From: Glossina fuscipes
Lineage: Eukaryota; Arthropoda; Insecta; Diptera; Glossinidae
DNA: 64,000 nt
NCBI RefSeq assembly: GCF_014805625.2
Contig: NW_023998455.1
Location: forward strand, 5,348,666 to 5,412,665
Direction of reading: 5' to 3'
In this document: positions 1-13,865 of the stretch, piece by piece
How the letters are laid out: every line of letters begins with the position of its first letter
Position numbering within the stretch: position 1 is the stretch's first letter
Translations under genes and position numbers: made by a program
Notes under the pieces: model-generated
Told to the model about the DNA's origin: nothing
Databases searched by the model: none
Seen by the model: the letters and a program-made list of their open reading frames with translations, nothing else

Positions 1-2559
1 AATTAATTCTTGATATCCGTTTTCATATAACTGTATGTATGAAAAAGGTCTAATCTGACTGCATCATTCGGTGCAAGCATAACGCTTACCGTATTCAGTA
101 CACATATATTGTTCTTGTTCCCCGCTTCTTTTTGACCATCACCATGTTACACATATAGGCGACATTCCAGTGATTGGTCAGATAATAAAAAAAAAAAAAC
201 AAAACAAAAGTTGAAAACATTTTTACATTTTCAAATTTTTGGTATTTTACGCTACAAATAGGACGAGGAACAAGTATGCTCTTACATGAAAGCAAGGTAC
301 AGTTTTTGGCGGTGTTTTATCACGGAAATGAACGACGAACATTATCAGGCGAAATGTTAGTCGCTTTCTTTATAGAGTTTTTGGTTGGCAAAGCAAGTCC
401 GGAGTGAGATCATCTTTTCGCACATTACCTTGAGCTTCGTTATGGGGACAATAAAAAGTTTTTCTTCATTCACCGTAAATTACAATCCATTGTTATTTCT
501 ATTTTGCTCTCTATCCATTTTTACATGCCTTAGTTGCATCCGTTTCAGTTTTTCTCTCGTTCCTTTTTTTTTCTTTATAAAACTCTTGTGTTTTTTAAGT
601 AACTTATCCCGCTGATGTATTTCTTTCAAATGTTTAGCAATTGCATTGTTAGCGAGCTCTTGAAGGAACAACTTCTGATCAAAGTATAAAGAAAAGATGA
701 AAAAAAAAAAAAAAGATAAGAAAAACCGCATAAAAACGTTGGCGCAGCTATAACTCAGTTTTGCTTTTTCCCCTTTTTTTTTGGTAAAAATTGCAAAGTG
801 CGAAAAACATTTGAACCAGAAAAGTGGTAAAACTTGTGTTGACATGGATTTGGCTCGACCACAGCGCCAACATCCATCCAACATCCATACATATACATAT
901 ACATACATAGGGATATATTCAATATATTCGTTTTTGATAAATATTCAGGTTTAAGGATTTAATTTAAAATGAAATGAAAAAAATCCGAATATAATCGCCT
1001 GTAATCGAATTTTGTAACCTCTATCAGTTGAAAAGACAAATTTTTGGAAATCTTTGAAAAAATATCGTATGACAAAAGGTGTCCCTGATGAGGAAAACGT
1101 ACACGGCAGATAGTTAGGCAGAAAAGGAAATATATCTGTAGCGAATAACAAACTATTGCATAGCAAAAATGACCTTGAGCTAGTTAATCTCTCAACTATT
1201 GCGGGAAGAAAGAATATGTAAAACTTTGCTACTCATGTAGGTCTTGTGGAAGAATTTTCCTTTCGTCCCTAATCTCTAGAATGGCTTTCCGTTTTGTCAA
1301 GCGATCTAATAAAACTAATATACCACCGAATGACGATTACGTGGAAAGATATATACTTGGGCATCATCACTTTTTATTCTTAACCATAACTATGTGGTGT
1401 TTTCTTAAGTTTAAGTGACACTTGAACGTTTCTCTTGATTTTTCTTTTCTTTCCTTTTTCTTAAAACTTTACTTTTCTTCAGCAGAGTTTTTGAATATTA
1501 GCCAAAAGAAAACTTGAAACATTGTGGAAATTTTTTTTTACAGTAATGCACAACCACAAAAAAATACATTCCTTCTCTCAGATATACGTATGCCAAGGAT
1601 TTGTGCGAAAATGAAATATCATTTTATCACTTTCTAACCTTATTTTTTTTTTTTATCTAAATAGGATAGAAAAAGAGAAGTGGTGTGAAGTGGTATGAAT
1701 CGACTAAGCTATGCTTTACCCTCCTTTGAGTAAATTTGCCGCAAATTATTCGCAACAACTCAAACATTGATTAGGAATTTTTGACAAATAAGTTTTTAAT
1801 TGATTCTCATCCGACTTCAAATTTTAAAATGCATAAACCCAGTTTAAGTCGATAAATCTGGGATCGGTCTGACATTTCAAATCGCTTTAGGTTTATCCAA
1901 CTAACCATTCGTCGCAAATGTTCTATGTCATAAAATGAATTTAAACAAATTCTCTTTCCTCTATTTAATGCTTCTTATATGCATTTTATTCATTCCATAA
2001 CACCCATGTTTCTGTGACATAAATTATTTTCATTATTGGATTGCTTCGAGCACATGCTTACTAACTGGAATTCTTTTCTTACCTGTGTGAAGAATTTTAT
2101 CGTGCCATGTCAAAGGCGTCTGAAAGACAGTAAAATAAAAGTACTTGTGCTTAGCAGATATTACGCAATCATCTTCAATGGTAAACGTATTTCTCTGCTA
2201 AGCTCGTTCTACACATTTGCTTCAACGTTATAAGGGAAACTTCCGCTCTGGCTAAACACAACGATGAGAAATAAAAATATTTACTACTTTTCTCTGTAGC
2301 AAAGACATCGGTTGGTGCAATGTTTCAGCAAATTTTCACGTGCGTATGTGTGCGTCGATATGCTGCAAATATTTTAAAGAATTTAGAACTTATTTTATGT
2401 TCTTTGCGAAACTACACACGCATCAGTGGCTTCTATTCCTTGCATTATTGGGCAATGTAAAGCAAACGTGTCATTTTTATTCTCCCTGAAAAATTTCTTT
2501 GCCCGCTCCGGGCACAAGTTGGACCCCTTCAAAGCTTTGGGCGTGCTCGTACCTGTTCG

Positions 2560-2935
2560 AAATTTTTTATATCAACTCTAACTGTTTACGCGAATTTATT
2601 TAAAACGCAGAAGGAATTAGGATAGACACGATTTTTATTATATTGATCGATTGAAAAAATGATTCTAAAGTAGTCCGACCGTGGGTCCGTCCGTCCGGGT
2701 AGTTTCTGCCAACTATTTTTGTTTTAAACCTATAGCTCGCAATACTTCGGATACCTTGATGAAATTTGGTAAGCCGACGTGCTTATGTCCAAACACTAAT
2801 TCTATTGAAAGTGGATTGAATGGGACCACTTCTCATATAACGTCTTTTTTTCCAAGAACAAAAGAAATCGCAATGACGTTGTATCGGCAAAAATTTGAAT
2901 TGAAGGAAGCAATTTGCTATGAGAACTGAATCTTC
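2560..2935. repeat. Old dispersed repeat remnant
   Basis: The segment has the look of a decayed interspersed element: a run of GTCCGTCCGTCC near 2685-2696 followed by text resembling the tail of a translated element. A similar GACGGACGGAGGGACG run occurs in opposite orientation near 41860-41880. No terminal repeats or target duplication are evident, so the class is unknown. Confidence 0.3.
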
Positions 2936-4663
2936 TTACGGGAGGGAAGTCTAGTTTGCATTTATAATATTATTGTTGTTAATAATATTAGAGAAATTAA
3001 CTAATTAATCGATTTTCGATTACGCAAGTCGTCGATATAAAAATGTATTAGACCATGTTCAAAGCATATGGGCTGATCTCAGGATTCACCTGAACAGTAA
3101 GCCACTTGTCAAAAGACTGAAGTTTTTAATTTTTTATTTTGAAAACTGGTCCGTAATAGCAGTTTAGTATAAAAATTAATTCTAAGAAATTTAGACCACA
3201 CAGATCCATTCCGTAGACATCACCATACATAGGATTTCGTATGGAAACTAAGTATGTACGGGAGCTACATATGGCGACAAGTTTCCAGTTTTGATTTTTT
3301 ATGACGAAAACAGGTAAAAAGTAATGATACCGTTGACAAATTGACGTTTTGAGCGTAATTTACTTTTATGAAAAGCATTTTGCCCAGCTATAATGCTTTT
3401 ACTTATTACATATTGCCAAAGTTGCTATATGACGCATTAACGCTTCCAGCTGACGACAAAGCCTATGACCAAAGATTATTTAACCCGAATCGGGAAATTG
3501 GGTATTGCTACAGTCGGTGTGTTCCGCCTATATCGCATATCTTTTCACTCTTACTTTATCACCTGTGACAATTTGAAGAGAAAAATACAACAACAAATAT
3601 TGCCCTCTAGAAATTGCAGCCACGCATACAAGTGTTTCCTGTAATATTATTTTAACTATTAAGTACACAAAATCTATTCCAAAGCGCTTGCATCCTTACA
3701 GCGTCACTTGCTTTCAAGTAAAACATCAAAGCTGCTGCAAACTTAAGATTTAAGGTTCGATTAGCATCTTCCTTTCAATATTCGCATACTTTTGCACGTA
3801 CTTTGAAATTAAATATGTATAAAATTTATGATTTTATAAAAAAAGGAAAAAATGAAATTCAGATTTTTATCTCTTCCCTTAGGAAATTCTTCAACGTAGC
3901 GAATATCTTCACTTTCTTACATCACTGAAAAATGCTTGACTGACGCACAATTCAATGTAAAGTATTGCCTGCAAATGCATTAAGAAATAGTGAAAACCTA
4001 TTCATAGACTCTCTTATTACATTGAATATAGTTTCGACTCTAAAAGACATTTGTTATTTCGACCTAAATAGTCTTCGAATTATTCATGGCTAACAGAAAT
4101 TATGCAAAGGGCAAGAGACGCCAAGTTTATGCAAAAATTTAAAGATCAAATATTAAATCAAAGTTTGTAAAATAATTTATTGAAAGTTTTACTTTTATAT
4201 TTTTCATAATTACGCACAAAATATGAAAAATGATCTTCGAGCAAACTAATAGTATTTTCTTTATTTACACATTATTTATCAATTATTTATATTTTTATAT
4301 TCAAGTTATTATTAGATTGAGGTTAATCTTGAATGCCCTCCTTTCCACATGTACACAATTGGAAGTCGTGAACCCTTACATTCATTGTAGGGCGGCAAGC
4401 CGCACCTAGCATTTTGCTTCGTCTCATAGAAGCGATTAATAAACCATTTCAGTGCACTGCTTGCTGATGTTAGGAATTCCGATAAACTGGTAAAAAAGTG
4501 AGAACTGGTAAAATGAATTGAATTAAAGCCGCCACATAATAATACACATATATTTCCATGAGTACCTCTGATCTATAGGGAGTGGGTATGAAAAGGTTTA
4601 TTTATTCAATCAAATTTCATCCGTTCAACTTAAATAGTGCAGGTTTTATATTACTTAGAAAGA

Positions 4664-4818
4664 GATCCGCCTGAATAGCCGAAGGCGAGGAATCCCGACT
4701 AGCAAGTCAATGGTCGTGGGTTCGAATCCCAAGTGCGGTAGAGTTTTTAATAAAAGCCGATTGCCTTAGATGCTAGTGCTTTAAAGAGTTTAGTCTTAGA
4801 ATGTATTTCTCTGGCGAA

Positions 4819-4856
<38 letters not shown>
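4664..4856 (+). mobile_element. tRNA-derived SINE, full length
   Basis: The 5' part (about 4664-4740) is tRNA-like: an A-box-like segment (TAGCCGAAGGCG) and a good B box (GGTTCGAATCC, about 4720-4730), spaced as in an RNA polymerase III promoter. A tRNA-unrelated body follows, then an (AAT)n tail. The flanks TACTTAGAAA (4652-4661) and TACTTGGAAA (4857-4866) differ by one base and look like a target-site duplication. Related copies lie at 21037, 44199 (reverse), 31859 (reverse, truncated) and 46452 (truncated). The A-box region and long variable arm suggest a Ser or Leu type tRNA ancestor, which is inference. Confidence 0.8.
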
Positions 4857-4861
<5 letters not shown>

Positions 4862-6924
4862 GGAAATACCGTAAAAAAATTCTATTAAACATAGAGAGCT
4901 AAAGATCACAATTCATTTTAAAACAAATCTTAGACATTCGTTATCTAGAGTCAATGTTAGCTGATAGACGGTGTGCTAGTAAGCCGACGTAACTCTTTTT
5001 ATATAAATTACTTGTGTAAATTAGAACAGGGTCACTAAAATTGTTCATTATTTTCAAAGCGTTCGAAAACATATATACATATATATGCTCCATTTTTCTA
5101 TTGTTCCAATTTTATTTCCTTTACAATGAACGTTCAATGAAAACGTCCTTCCTCTTTAAAACTACATAATATTTTTGCACTTTTTACTAATTGCGTTCGG
5201 CGACTGTCAAAATCAACTTGTATCGAAACTTTGCTAACAAAATCCGCTTCTCATCTTTGAAACTAAAGGCGATTTTCAAGTATATGGTCCAGTTCCAAAA
5301 GCGATTTGCCAAAAGTAGAAGAGGAGACGAAGTGAAATTTCAATTCGCGTATCGAAAATTTCAATCCAACGTAAATCGGCGGAAAGCTCCATGGACGCAT
5401 GGACCGACGTCAAACCGGTACATATGCGCCCTCTTTGGCATCCCTAATTCGATTTTTATACTATAGGCTTCGATAAAATTAGGCAACGCATGAATATACG
5501 TAAGGGAGCAACAAAAACGTGACCGTTTTATCCCTGTTAGTTAATTTACTATCATTTAATATATTTGTTACAAATTTTCTGCTCAGCTCCATAAGCAAGT
5601 GAAGCTCGAACACGTATAGAAATGAACAGATTTTTATTAAAATGCACATTCAGAAAGTTTCCCGTTCGACTATAATTTTTTACGCCTATGTGAGGAATTA
5701 TCGTGAAAACACTTTAGTTATTCTTTTTCAATTTTGTAGCCCTGACCGCCATCGTAGCACTTATGCAATATTTCTTCTTAATTGTCTGGACTGCAAAAAG
5801 TCTTCAATTGTTGTTGGGTCTTTAGGATCTTTGTGGTTTGGAAGCCTGTTAATCACTTCTAAACGCTTTGCCTCAATCGAGCAATCGAGTTAATGACACT
5901 TGTGGACGAGTTGTGGGAAAATTTTTGCAAAATTTGAATTCAATTTCATTTTATGTTGCCGAAAGAAGTTTTACAACATTTTTTTTAACTACCTACGCGC
6001 TGTTTCTCATCTTTAGAAAGCACTATCCTATAGTTTCATAATTGAGTTAGTTCTGCATGCCTGTCGTGATTCGAAAGCTATGTATTGGGGAAAACGGAAA
6101 GAATTATTTTCTTGACTTCTTATGGAATGTGGCAGACTATAAATTCTTTGATTGCTCTATAACTAACGTTCTACGGGCCTTTTAACCACTCAGCCATAAT
6201 AAGGTATTAAGTCAACGGAGATGTGTTGATCTCTGCGACTGTCTGTTTTCCCCGAATTTACTTAGCAAAATATTGAGCTTAAATTCAAGTGCGGAAATTA
6301 AATGTTAAGACGGATGGTGTCAATTCTCAGCCGATTCGAAAAATTTGTGAACAGAATCGATAAGTGCATTCAAGATCGAATTTGGCTTAATCTCTGATCC
6401 AAATGCTACAAATGATTTGAAAAGACCCGACAAACTTATAAATTTGACCCAAATATTACAAATGATGTCGAGTTTAAGTTGATTATGACTATTTTTTTTT
6501 TTTTTTTTTATTGTGGACGCATCGATGAACGACGTCGGCTCGCCGAATGGATTGAAATGACTTATTAGCTCACGCACGAGATAAAGTCCTTCGGCGGTCC
6601 TTCGATGTTTTCCCACCTAAAGCAAAAAAAAAAAAAAAATACTTGTATGTAAATATTTCCATCCATCTATTTACACATACTTGTCCCAATTACATATTGA
6701 TTTGTCAATGAAATCCAACATTCATTCATTGAAAATGGAGGTTATATGAATAAATGCTTTCAACCTAATCATAGCTTTTAAGCTAATGAGGATTTTAATT
6801 TAACATCACTTTTAGAAAAAAATCATTTTGTATACATAATTTATTGTTGCATCGACTACATGCCGACTATTATCGGAAAATTAATGAGCCAGCAAAAGAA
6901 AAAAATTAACCCAAAAAAACAGGT

Positions 6925-7330
6925 ACGAAAATCATATTCCGTTGTGACCGAATCTTTTATGCCCACCATCACCGTTTACCTTAAAAACGGCAAAAAAGTA
7001 AAAGAACTAAATTATCACGCTTTGTAATATGGAGTAGGCGTGACTGATTTTATCTATTTACACGATAAAAGTTTTTGTCACGTGTGCGTGTGTGTCCTGT
7101 GAAAAGTTCAAATTCTTTTGGAAATTTGTAGGCGATATATTCATTTTTAGCTGACGGGGAAGTGTTTACAATACAGTTGCGTAGACAGACATATGAACAG
7201 ATGAACAGACGGGCATGTTTGAGTGTATTCTAAACTTCAAACTGACCACCAATTTATATGCTTTATGGGATATCTGAGGCTGACGCACGTCAGATGCGTA
7301 AATGCATCCTTCTGTGACGGGTATAAACAA
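6925..7330 (+). repeat. Dispersed repeat with GACCGAATC head motif
   Basis: The segment starts with a motif around GTGACCGAATC followed by TTTTATGCCCACC. About 270 bases later it carries a cluster ending ACAGACGGGCATG. The same pair of landmarks, in the same order and a similar distance apart, occurs at 14385-14760, and the head motif recurs near 43670. This makes it a dispersed family. No coding potential is visible, so I infer a non-autonomous element or the end of a larger one. Confidence 0.4.
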
Positions 7331-8744
7331 ACAAAAATGCTATAAGTGAGTAGAAATCACAGATTAATTCTGCTGATTCAGCTTAATACGAATCTTTTTG
7401 CCCCTATCACTTGCATAGCATTTATCATATATGATAATATATGCAAAACTGTAAAAGAAAACTAACTGAGAAGACGAAAAGTGAAAAGATTTTCTGCTCA
7501 TTTCCCGCCTCTAAAAGTACACACACACAGCTGTTAGTATGTTTGAAATTTCTTACCTACCCCCAAGGTAACGCTTTTTAAAGACTTTCCCTTATTTATA
7601 ATTCTCCGTAAATAAAGTGATGAGAAGACATGCAATTGATGAAATAAGCAGACGGGAAATTTGCCCATAAACAGATATAAGAAAATGAATTTAAAATCTG
7701 ATGCTTATCAAGAACTCTACAAATATTTTATGGTTAATAGTTTTACCCGCCTTCTCTCCGGTTGAACATAAAAAAAAAAAAAACAAAATAAAAACGTATT
7801 GAAGCTTGAATATTTGTTTTACTACACTCCCTAGACAAAGACTCAGATATACATGCGCATATATATCCATTAGAGCTATGCCATTAAATTCCAATAATAG
7901 CGTAAACATATTTTATCTTCAATTCGCATTAAGTTTTGCTTTTTTCTTTTTTTTCATTCCACGCTGCTCGAATGGGGTTATTTTTGTTAAAATGGTATAT
8001 TTTCCTAGAGCTTTAAGTCACAATCAAAAATGTACTCCCCTTTCTCTAGCCATTTTCTATGCGTAATACAGAGGTTCTTTTTATCCACATCATAGCAATC
8101 AGAGAAAATTTATATGCTGGAAATTGCTGATATAAATACAAAGCCCGCATATCGTTGCACGATGCCTTACTTGTGCATACGTACGTGCATGTATGGTGTT
8201 TATTACCCTAGTTCGAGATGCATACACATTTTCCAAAATTAACATACATATAATACGTTCGCCACTCTTTCACTGGTTTCCATTTTTTTTATTTTTATTT
8301 TTTTTCCCTTTGTTCTATAGTTGTTGCATAGTAAACATACTCCAGAGAACTCGATTGATATGTGTGAATACGTGCTGTTGCGTTCATAGTATATAGTAAG
8401 CCCATATGATAGAAATGGAAATTTATTATTGGTATCAATAACTGTACATATGTGCTTTTTAAAATTTTACGCATAAATAAAATAGAATATAAAATTTTTG
8501 CATTATTAAAAAATTTTTCACTTATGCTTGATTTAACAAAAAAAAAAAAAAAAGAAAAACTATGAACCGCAAAATAAATTTTCAATTAAATGCGAATCTT
8601 CTGATACCTATCAAGTGAGAGGCTACATACTCTCTATGAATCAGAACAAACTTCAAGGTAACTCAGTACAAGGACAATGCGAAGAAAATGATAACAAATC
8701 TTGTAGAGGACATCTCTTGAAATATTAGCTTCGTTAACAGAAAT

Positions 8745-9090
8745 GACTCATAGATGCGAACGCGTGGCAATCGGATCGCGGCTAATCTCTAAGCCGCATG
8801 GGTTAGAACTTCCCAGTTGAATACTTCTGATTCGTGATATGAATGCTCTTTGCTGTTATTGACCATTTGTCACTAAGTTTTAACATACCAGGGCTCTCTG
8901 AACCGAGTCGAGATAAATAACGCCGCTAGACTTACTGATGGGTTTTTGCGTCTTGGATTCCCAAAATAAATCCACTTTTCATCCTGAATAACAGTGTCGT
9001 GCAAAAGCGGCTTCTTTTCCCATCTTTCGAGGAAGATTGGTACGAAAGAGGCTGCTATATAAAGCCGATGTCAGCCAAAAATGGCTCCAA
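8745..9090 (-). pseudogene. Mariner (Tc1/mariner) transposase remnant
   Basis: On the minus strand a translation with frameshifts and stops shows blocks of a mariner transposase in the right order. A stretch reading FLERWEKKPLLHDTVIQDEK runs into WIYFGNPRRK, matching the region around the second catalytic Asp (family GDEKWI.Y.NPK). Further on come WEVLTHA and a shifted SRDPIATRSHL, matching the family's GWEVLPHPPYSPDLAPSDYHL with the third catalytic Asp. The N-terminal HTH part and terminal inverted repeats are not found. It cannot encode an active enzyme. The identification rests on conserved motifs; the subfamily is not assigned. Confidence 0.7.
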
Positions 9091-11890
9091 CAACACCATT
9101 TGACACATTCGCAGCCAGGCCCATCTATTGGCAAATTCCTGTTTCAGATTTGCGTATTTGAGAATAGGCTAAGAAAAAAAAAATTTTTCACAATTCTCTT
9201 TAATCACACTTTCGATGCACACCAGACATTTTCATACAAAGAATTTTAGTAGGAAATTGGGTGAAAACCAAAGCATTTCTTAAATATTTTCCAGAGGTGA
9301 ACGATTCCGAGATTCATTTCATGCAAAAGTGATTTACTGAGCATATGGTATTAATTTACTAAAAAACCAGTCATATATCGTATCCTACATCTACCGGTTT
9401 ACGGTATTATTTACATCGCTTATTTGTTTTTGATATGATTCGCATTGTGTACAACATGCTCTTCTGGTTGGTTGGTATTTTATTCATGTAGATATATTGC
9501 AGCAATACAACTTTTAGTTTACTTCCCCCCCTCATCCTAACGTTCAATTTCATTACGTCAACAACTTGTAATAAAGACTGCTCAGGATTACAAAGAAAAT
9601 CTGATACGATTTGTTACAAAAGAAATAAAAAAAAGTTTTTATTCTACTACAAAATAGCAAAAGCATGAAATTGGAAATTTTAGCTCATATTTATATATAT
9701 ATATATATGAACAAAAATGAAATTAAACTGTAAACAACAACGAGTTGCATGCATGAGAAAATTCCTCTATTGTGTACGTAGGAAACATTTGCCCAACTAA
9801 AACAATCTGATAACTGACTACAATAACAAACTAACTGGGAAGAGAGGCAAGGAAAGTCATTAGCCTACGAGATTAAATATCTAAACATCTTGTATATGCA
9901 TACATTTGCGCTTTTCAAACGAGAAAGTAATTTCAAAAAAAAAAAAAAAAAAAAAAAGAATAAATAAATAAAATATATCAGGAGTGAAGTTTCGTTTATC
10001 AAAATTGTATTTTTAATTAAGGCTGCAAACCACAATAAATTCCTCTCTTCTTGTTACCCGATAATAAAGAATGTGAATGTATCGAATACATTTTACTATA
10101 TTTTACTGTGGGACAGACGGCGAAGAGACAGATAGAGAATGTAGAGAGATCCATGAATGAAACCACGGATAGATAGATGGGCCGACAGCCGCATGCTAAG
10201 CCAGCACCACAAATAAACAAAAATAAAAAGAAGGCACAAAATGAACAGTCTGATGTTCGATCGGAACGCTTATCGCATTACGTCGGACGCGCCTTACGAA
10301 TGGCACAACGTACTGAGCAGACTGAGCATACTGAAAAGTAGGCAGATGAAAAAATCGTTCTCCAGCATCTTATACTGGTATAATCCAATGAGGTTTCCTT
10401 CCAAATATTCAATATTTACCTTCAATCATGAACACTGGACACTTGCTATATAAATGAAACATTGAATCTTCTCACTTTTTCATCATAAGAAACTTCCAAT
10501 TAGAGAAAGAGAAAGAAAGAGAGAGAGAGAGAGAGAATAAAATATTTACATAAAAAAATAAACAAAATTTTTGATATCCATTGCAAAAGTACTTGACTGA
10601 AGAGCAAAATAGAATGCGATTTCCTTGCATTGATTACATAGCCCAGGTTATGATTGCTCTATCAATAATCCAGTTGCTCTTTTAATATCAATACTTTTAC
10701 GCATAAATGCAGGAAAAATTTTAAAGAAATTTGTGATTTACTTCAAAAATTCAAGCGCTGGATACGTAATTGCAATTTCTTTTCTTTTCTATTTTTAATG
10801 ATATTCTTCTTTCAGTAGGCTTTGAGTTTCCACATGATAGGAGCGACAAAAACAATATTGAGAGAGCAAAACGAGATTGCGCCGCTATCGTTTGAAACGT
10901 AATTAGTTTTCTAATTAACGAACGACAAGGAAAAATGAAATAGAGAGAGGAAAAAAATTTTAAATGTAAACGAAATCTCTTCCGAGAAAGACGCAGATAT
11001 GCCGGAATGAATAATAAAAAGTCATTTCTAATAAAAATTTGTGATTATTTGGTTAAGTTTTTTCTATTTTAATTTTGATTTGAAAACTCATTCCTTTGAA
11101 GCTTATTCGCACTTGTAAGTATGTAAAAAAGAAATGCATAAGTAATTCTCCCATCCACTTACCGCCAAGTTATTTTTTAATCCTTTCTAAGAATTTAAGA
11201 TAGTATTAAGTTATGATGCGAAACTGCCAGGAAGTCATATCAACTGACTTCGCGCAAGTGAAAGGCAACGCCTTCTCTTCGAAGAGAGATTAGAGGATTA
11301 GACTGATCGTAGTTTCAGTTCTTATCGATCATCGTTTCCATTAACCAATCCAAGCCCGCGTAAGCATTGCAATCAGGAATCATACAGGTTTTATCAGGCA
11401 ACGAGAACCGATAAATTGGGCTAGAGGCTACTTACTCATTTTAAGAGTTGTTTCAAGTCTATAGATAATAACCTTCTTATTTAAAAGGAACACGCGTAAG
11501 CATCGCGTAGACTATTATTACGAAAGACGTAGAGTTTTTATTGCAAATGTGGTCTTTAAAAGGAGTACAAACTCAATCAGATAAATAAATAAAAGCCCAT
11601 GGTGTACTCATGTAAAAATAGACTGATCGATTAGGAATCTAGGTTTCGATATGCAAATAAACAAAGAGGTTTTATTTTGTAGGAAAGATAAATGAAAGTG
11701 TTTTATAATTACAAAACCAGAGGCAGGAAGAAGATCGGTTTTCTGCTAACAAGATCCTGGGAATAAGCCGGGGCGTTACTCTCAGACACAAGATCGCAAT
11801 TGCATGTGTAATCGGGTATCATCACAGTGTTTATTTCGATCACTATATAACAAAGATTGTCTAGCTTGACATGATAATGCGCGAAGAAAG
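9090..11890. other. Intergenic DNA without a recognisable gene
   Basis: I see no supported gene. There are long A runs (near 9935-9958) and a (GA)n microsatellite at about 10502-10537. A 70-codon frame at 10241-10453 on the plus strand has no recognisable domain, and I do not call it. Confidence 0.5.
10502..10537. repeat. (GA)n microsatellite
   Basis: A purine tract moves from interrupted GAAA units into about nine uninterrupted GA dinucleotides. It is a simple-sequence repeat with no gene attached. Confidence 0.85.
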
Positions 11891-12060
11891 TGTATTGATA
11901 AAATGCCACTGACGAAGATGCTTGGAAAAAATTCGTTTTGTGGCAAATTTGACTTCAAAGTTTCACTACGTTCTGGAAGACCAGTTAAAGATGATGAAGA
12001 CAAGATGAAGGTATTTATTATAAACCAAAGAATAACAATCGTGGAGTCGTTGAGAGATTA
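11890..12060 (+). pseudogene. Mariner transposase N-terminal remnant
   Basis: In the plus-strand frame beginning near 11942 the translation includes SLRSGRPVKDDEDKMKVFI followed by NQRITIVESLRD. This matches the linker between the two helix-turn-helix motifs of mariner transposases (PRSGRP..VDDDK...LI..NPR.T.RE). The upstream bases read a weak VYG..A..W..F like the end of the first HTH. The frame breaks soon after, and no catalytic triad or terminal repeats are seen. It is a short decayed fragment in the opposite orientation to the remnant at 8.7-9.1 kb, so they are probably independent insertions. Confidence 0.6.
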
Positions 12061-13860
12061 AATTTACTGAATCCGATCGTTCTAGATCACGCGTCCCACG
12101 TAGGTAACAAGAGAGCTCATATAAGTGAGGGAGCCCATCAAAAGCTTTTTCCGCGTAAATAGTACTATAAGTAAACTGTAAGAAAATCCTCTTTCACTTT
12201 CACCAAAAATGAAATGTCACATTGGTTAAGACAAATTTAGCACATTTGGGAAGCTGCTATGAAAAATTAAGTAAACTCGCGAGCCAACACTTAGTTGAGT
12301 TTTCAAATTTTCTTCATCCTTAATAAGATAGAAAACTGAAGCTGTGTAATCTTTCGCTTTCTTTTCTACCGCGTTACTGAAACGGGGTTTCAAGTCTGCA
12401 TTAATATATGACGCATGATCCACATTCAACTCTTCCAGATTCTTATCAAAATAAGGCAGCATACAAGCCCAGTTTTATTTTTGTATCATATCCTCTAGGT
12501 CAAAACTCGGACCGAAATGTACTCAGATTTCATTATTAGTTCATCGTTAAAATAGAAAAATTACACAGCGTAGTATTTGATTGTAATTCAACCCCAAAGC
12601 GTTTCTAGGCGATCGTTCAACGATATGAGTTACAGAGCGCAATTTTTTGACGCAACACACAACGATTCGTTGTTAAATTCGTTCAAAGTTGCAGAGTTCA
12701 GCGTAGTGCGACTCATATGATAGTCTAGTTCATGCTTTTATTCATTAGTGATATGAAGGATTCCCGGATGATAATCGACGATAGCTGTTTTGTAAGTGAC
12801 CACCAACGATATCAACACATGAATCTCATTTTTCTTTTCCCCGCTCTTCACTAAAATGGGAAAAGACGATGCGGTACACGTATGCAACTTTGGTTCCATC
12901 CTGTGTAATTGGCAGGCGAGAGCAATTCAAAAGGGCAACAGCTCTAAATACGTCAAACCATCGCTCTTTTGCTCTATTTCTGCTGTTGGATTAAGAACGA
13001 TCCGTATCAACGATCCGGATTATCAACAAAGGAAAAGAATAACATACAATAGTGAGGGACTCATTTTGTTTCCTCATCTAAATACTGTCATCATTCGATT
13101 TGGTATTATTCTTCGAAGAGCAAGAAGACCCATCGGCACACCAATAAATCGTCAAAGTAGTTTAAGGCCTCTACTTAAACTGCAATAAACAATCGAATTT
13201 TATTTCTGTATATTTTTTTTTTTTTTGATCCAAATGCTTTTCACTTTATTCTCAATTCTATATTTATTGTTCTCATATGCAAATTTATATTTACTTATCA
13301 TAAATCTACTCATAATGTGTATATATAGTACGCATGATTACGACTGATGATGGCAATGATAAACTTTTGATTACAATTCTTTTCTTATTTTATAAAATAT
13401 ATTATGGAATTTAAGTTTTTGTTTATTTTTTATTTCATTTTTTGTCACATTTATTGTACAGATTTGTATGCTATGTTGTATATGCAACACCCTTACCGTT
13501 AGTTATAAATATAATATATTTCTCATATATATATATATATCATCACTTCTTCAAGCCGAACTGTTCGCATGTGTCACGATAATAAATTTATTGCAAACGA
13601 AGGACCAAACTAAATTAACACTTAATCCATTAGATCCTTTAGATTCGCCTTTTACCGTTTCACTATTCTGACCTTTTCCTATTTGAACTATTAAATCTAA
13701 TAATAATGAAGTACATCACACTAACTCATAGATAAACGAATAGCATTATTTTGTTACTATGTATTTTTATTTGTATATAAATAGATTCATTCTAGGAAAC
13801 ATTAATCACATCATATTAAAGTATAAGAGCTTTACAGATTTCTTATTTCTTATTATTTTT
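12060..13860. other. Intergenic DNA, two unassigned open frames
   Basis: No gene is firmly supported. A 110-codon plus-strand frame (12856-13188) and a 78-codon minus-strand frame (12226-12462) have fairly protein-like composition, with charged residues spread evenly. They match no family I recognise and lack convincing splice sites or start context. I leave them as possible old coding remnants. Confidence 0.35.
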
Positions 13861-13865
13861 TCCTC

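Larger units (their letters stand above)
1..8740. other. Intergenic DNA without a recognisable gene
   Basis: I see no open reading frame here with a recognisable domain or a coherent set of splice sites. The stretch is AT-rich with many poly-A and poly-T runs. It contains one tRNA-derived SINE near 4.66 kb and two older repeat remnants, near 2.56-2.93 kb and 6.93-7.33 kb, listed separately. Reading frames of 60-100 codons do occur, but their composition (K, F, I and L rich) is what AT-rich noncoding DNA gives by chance. Exons too short to recognise by eye cannot be excluded. Confidence 0.6.

Noticed and set aside
4664..4740. Functional tRNA gene
   Set aside because: A and B boxes are present, but an acceptor stem does not pair well and the segment continues into a conserved body and (AAT)n tail shared by several copies, so it is a SINE head.
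12226..12462. 78-codon minus-strand frame with ELNVDHASYINADLKPRFS
   Set aside because: Protein-like composition, but no family recognised and no neighbouring exon that joins in phase.
12856..13188. 110-codon plus-strand frame
   Set aside because: No recognised domain, no splice or start support and no homologous copy in the window. Mentioned only as an unassigned frame.
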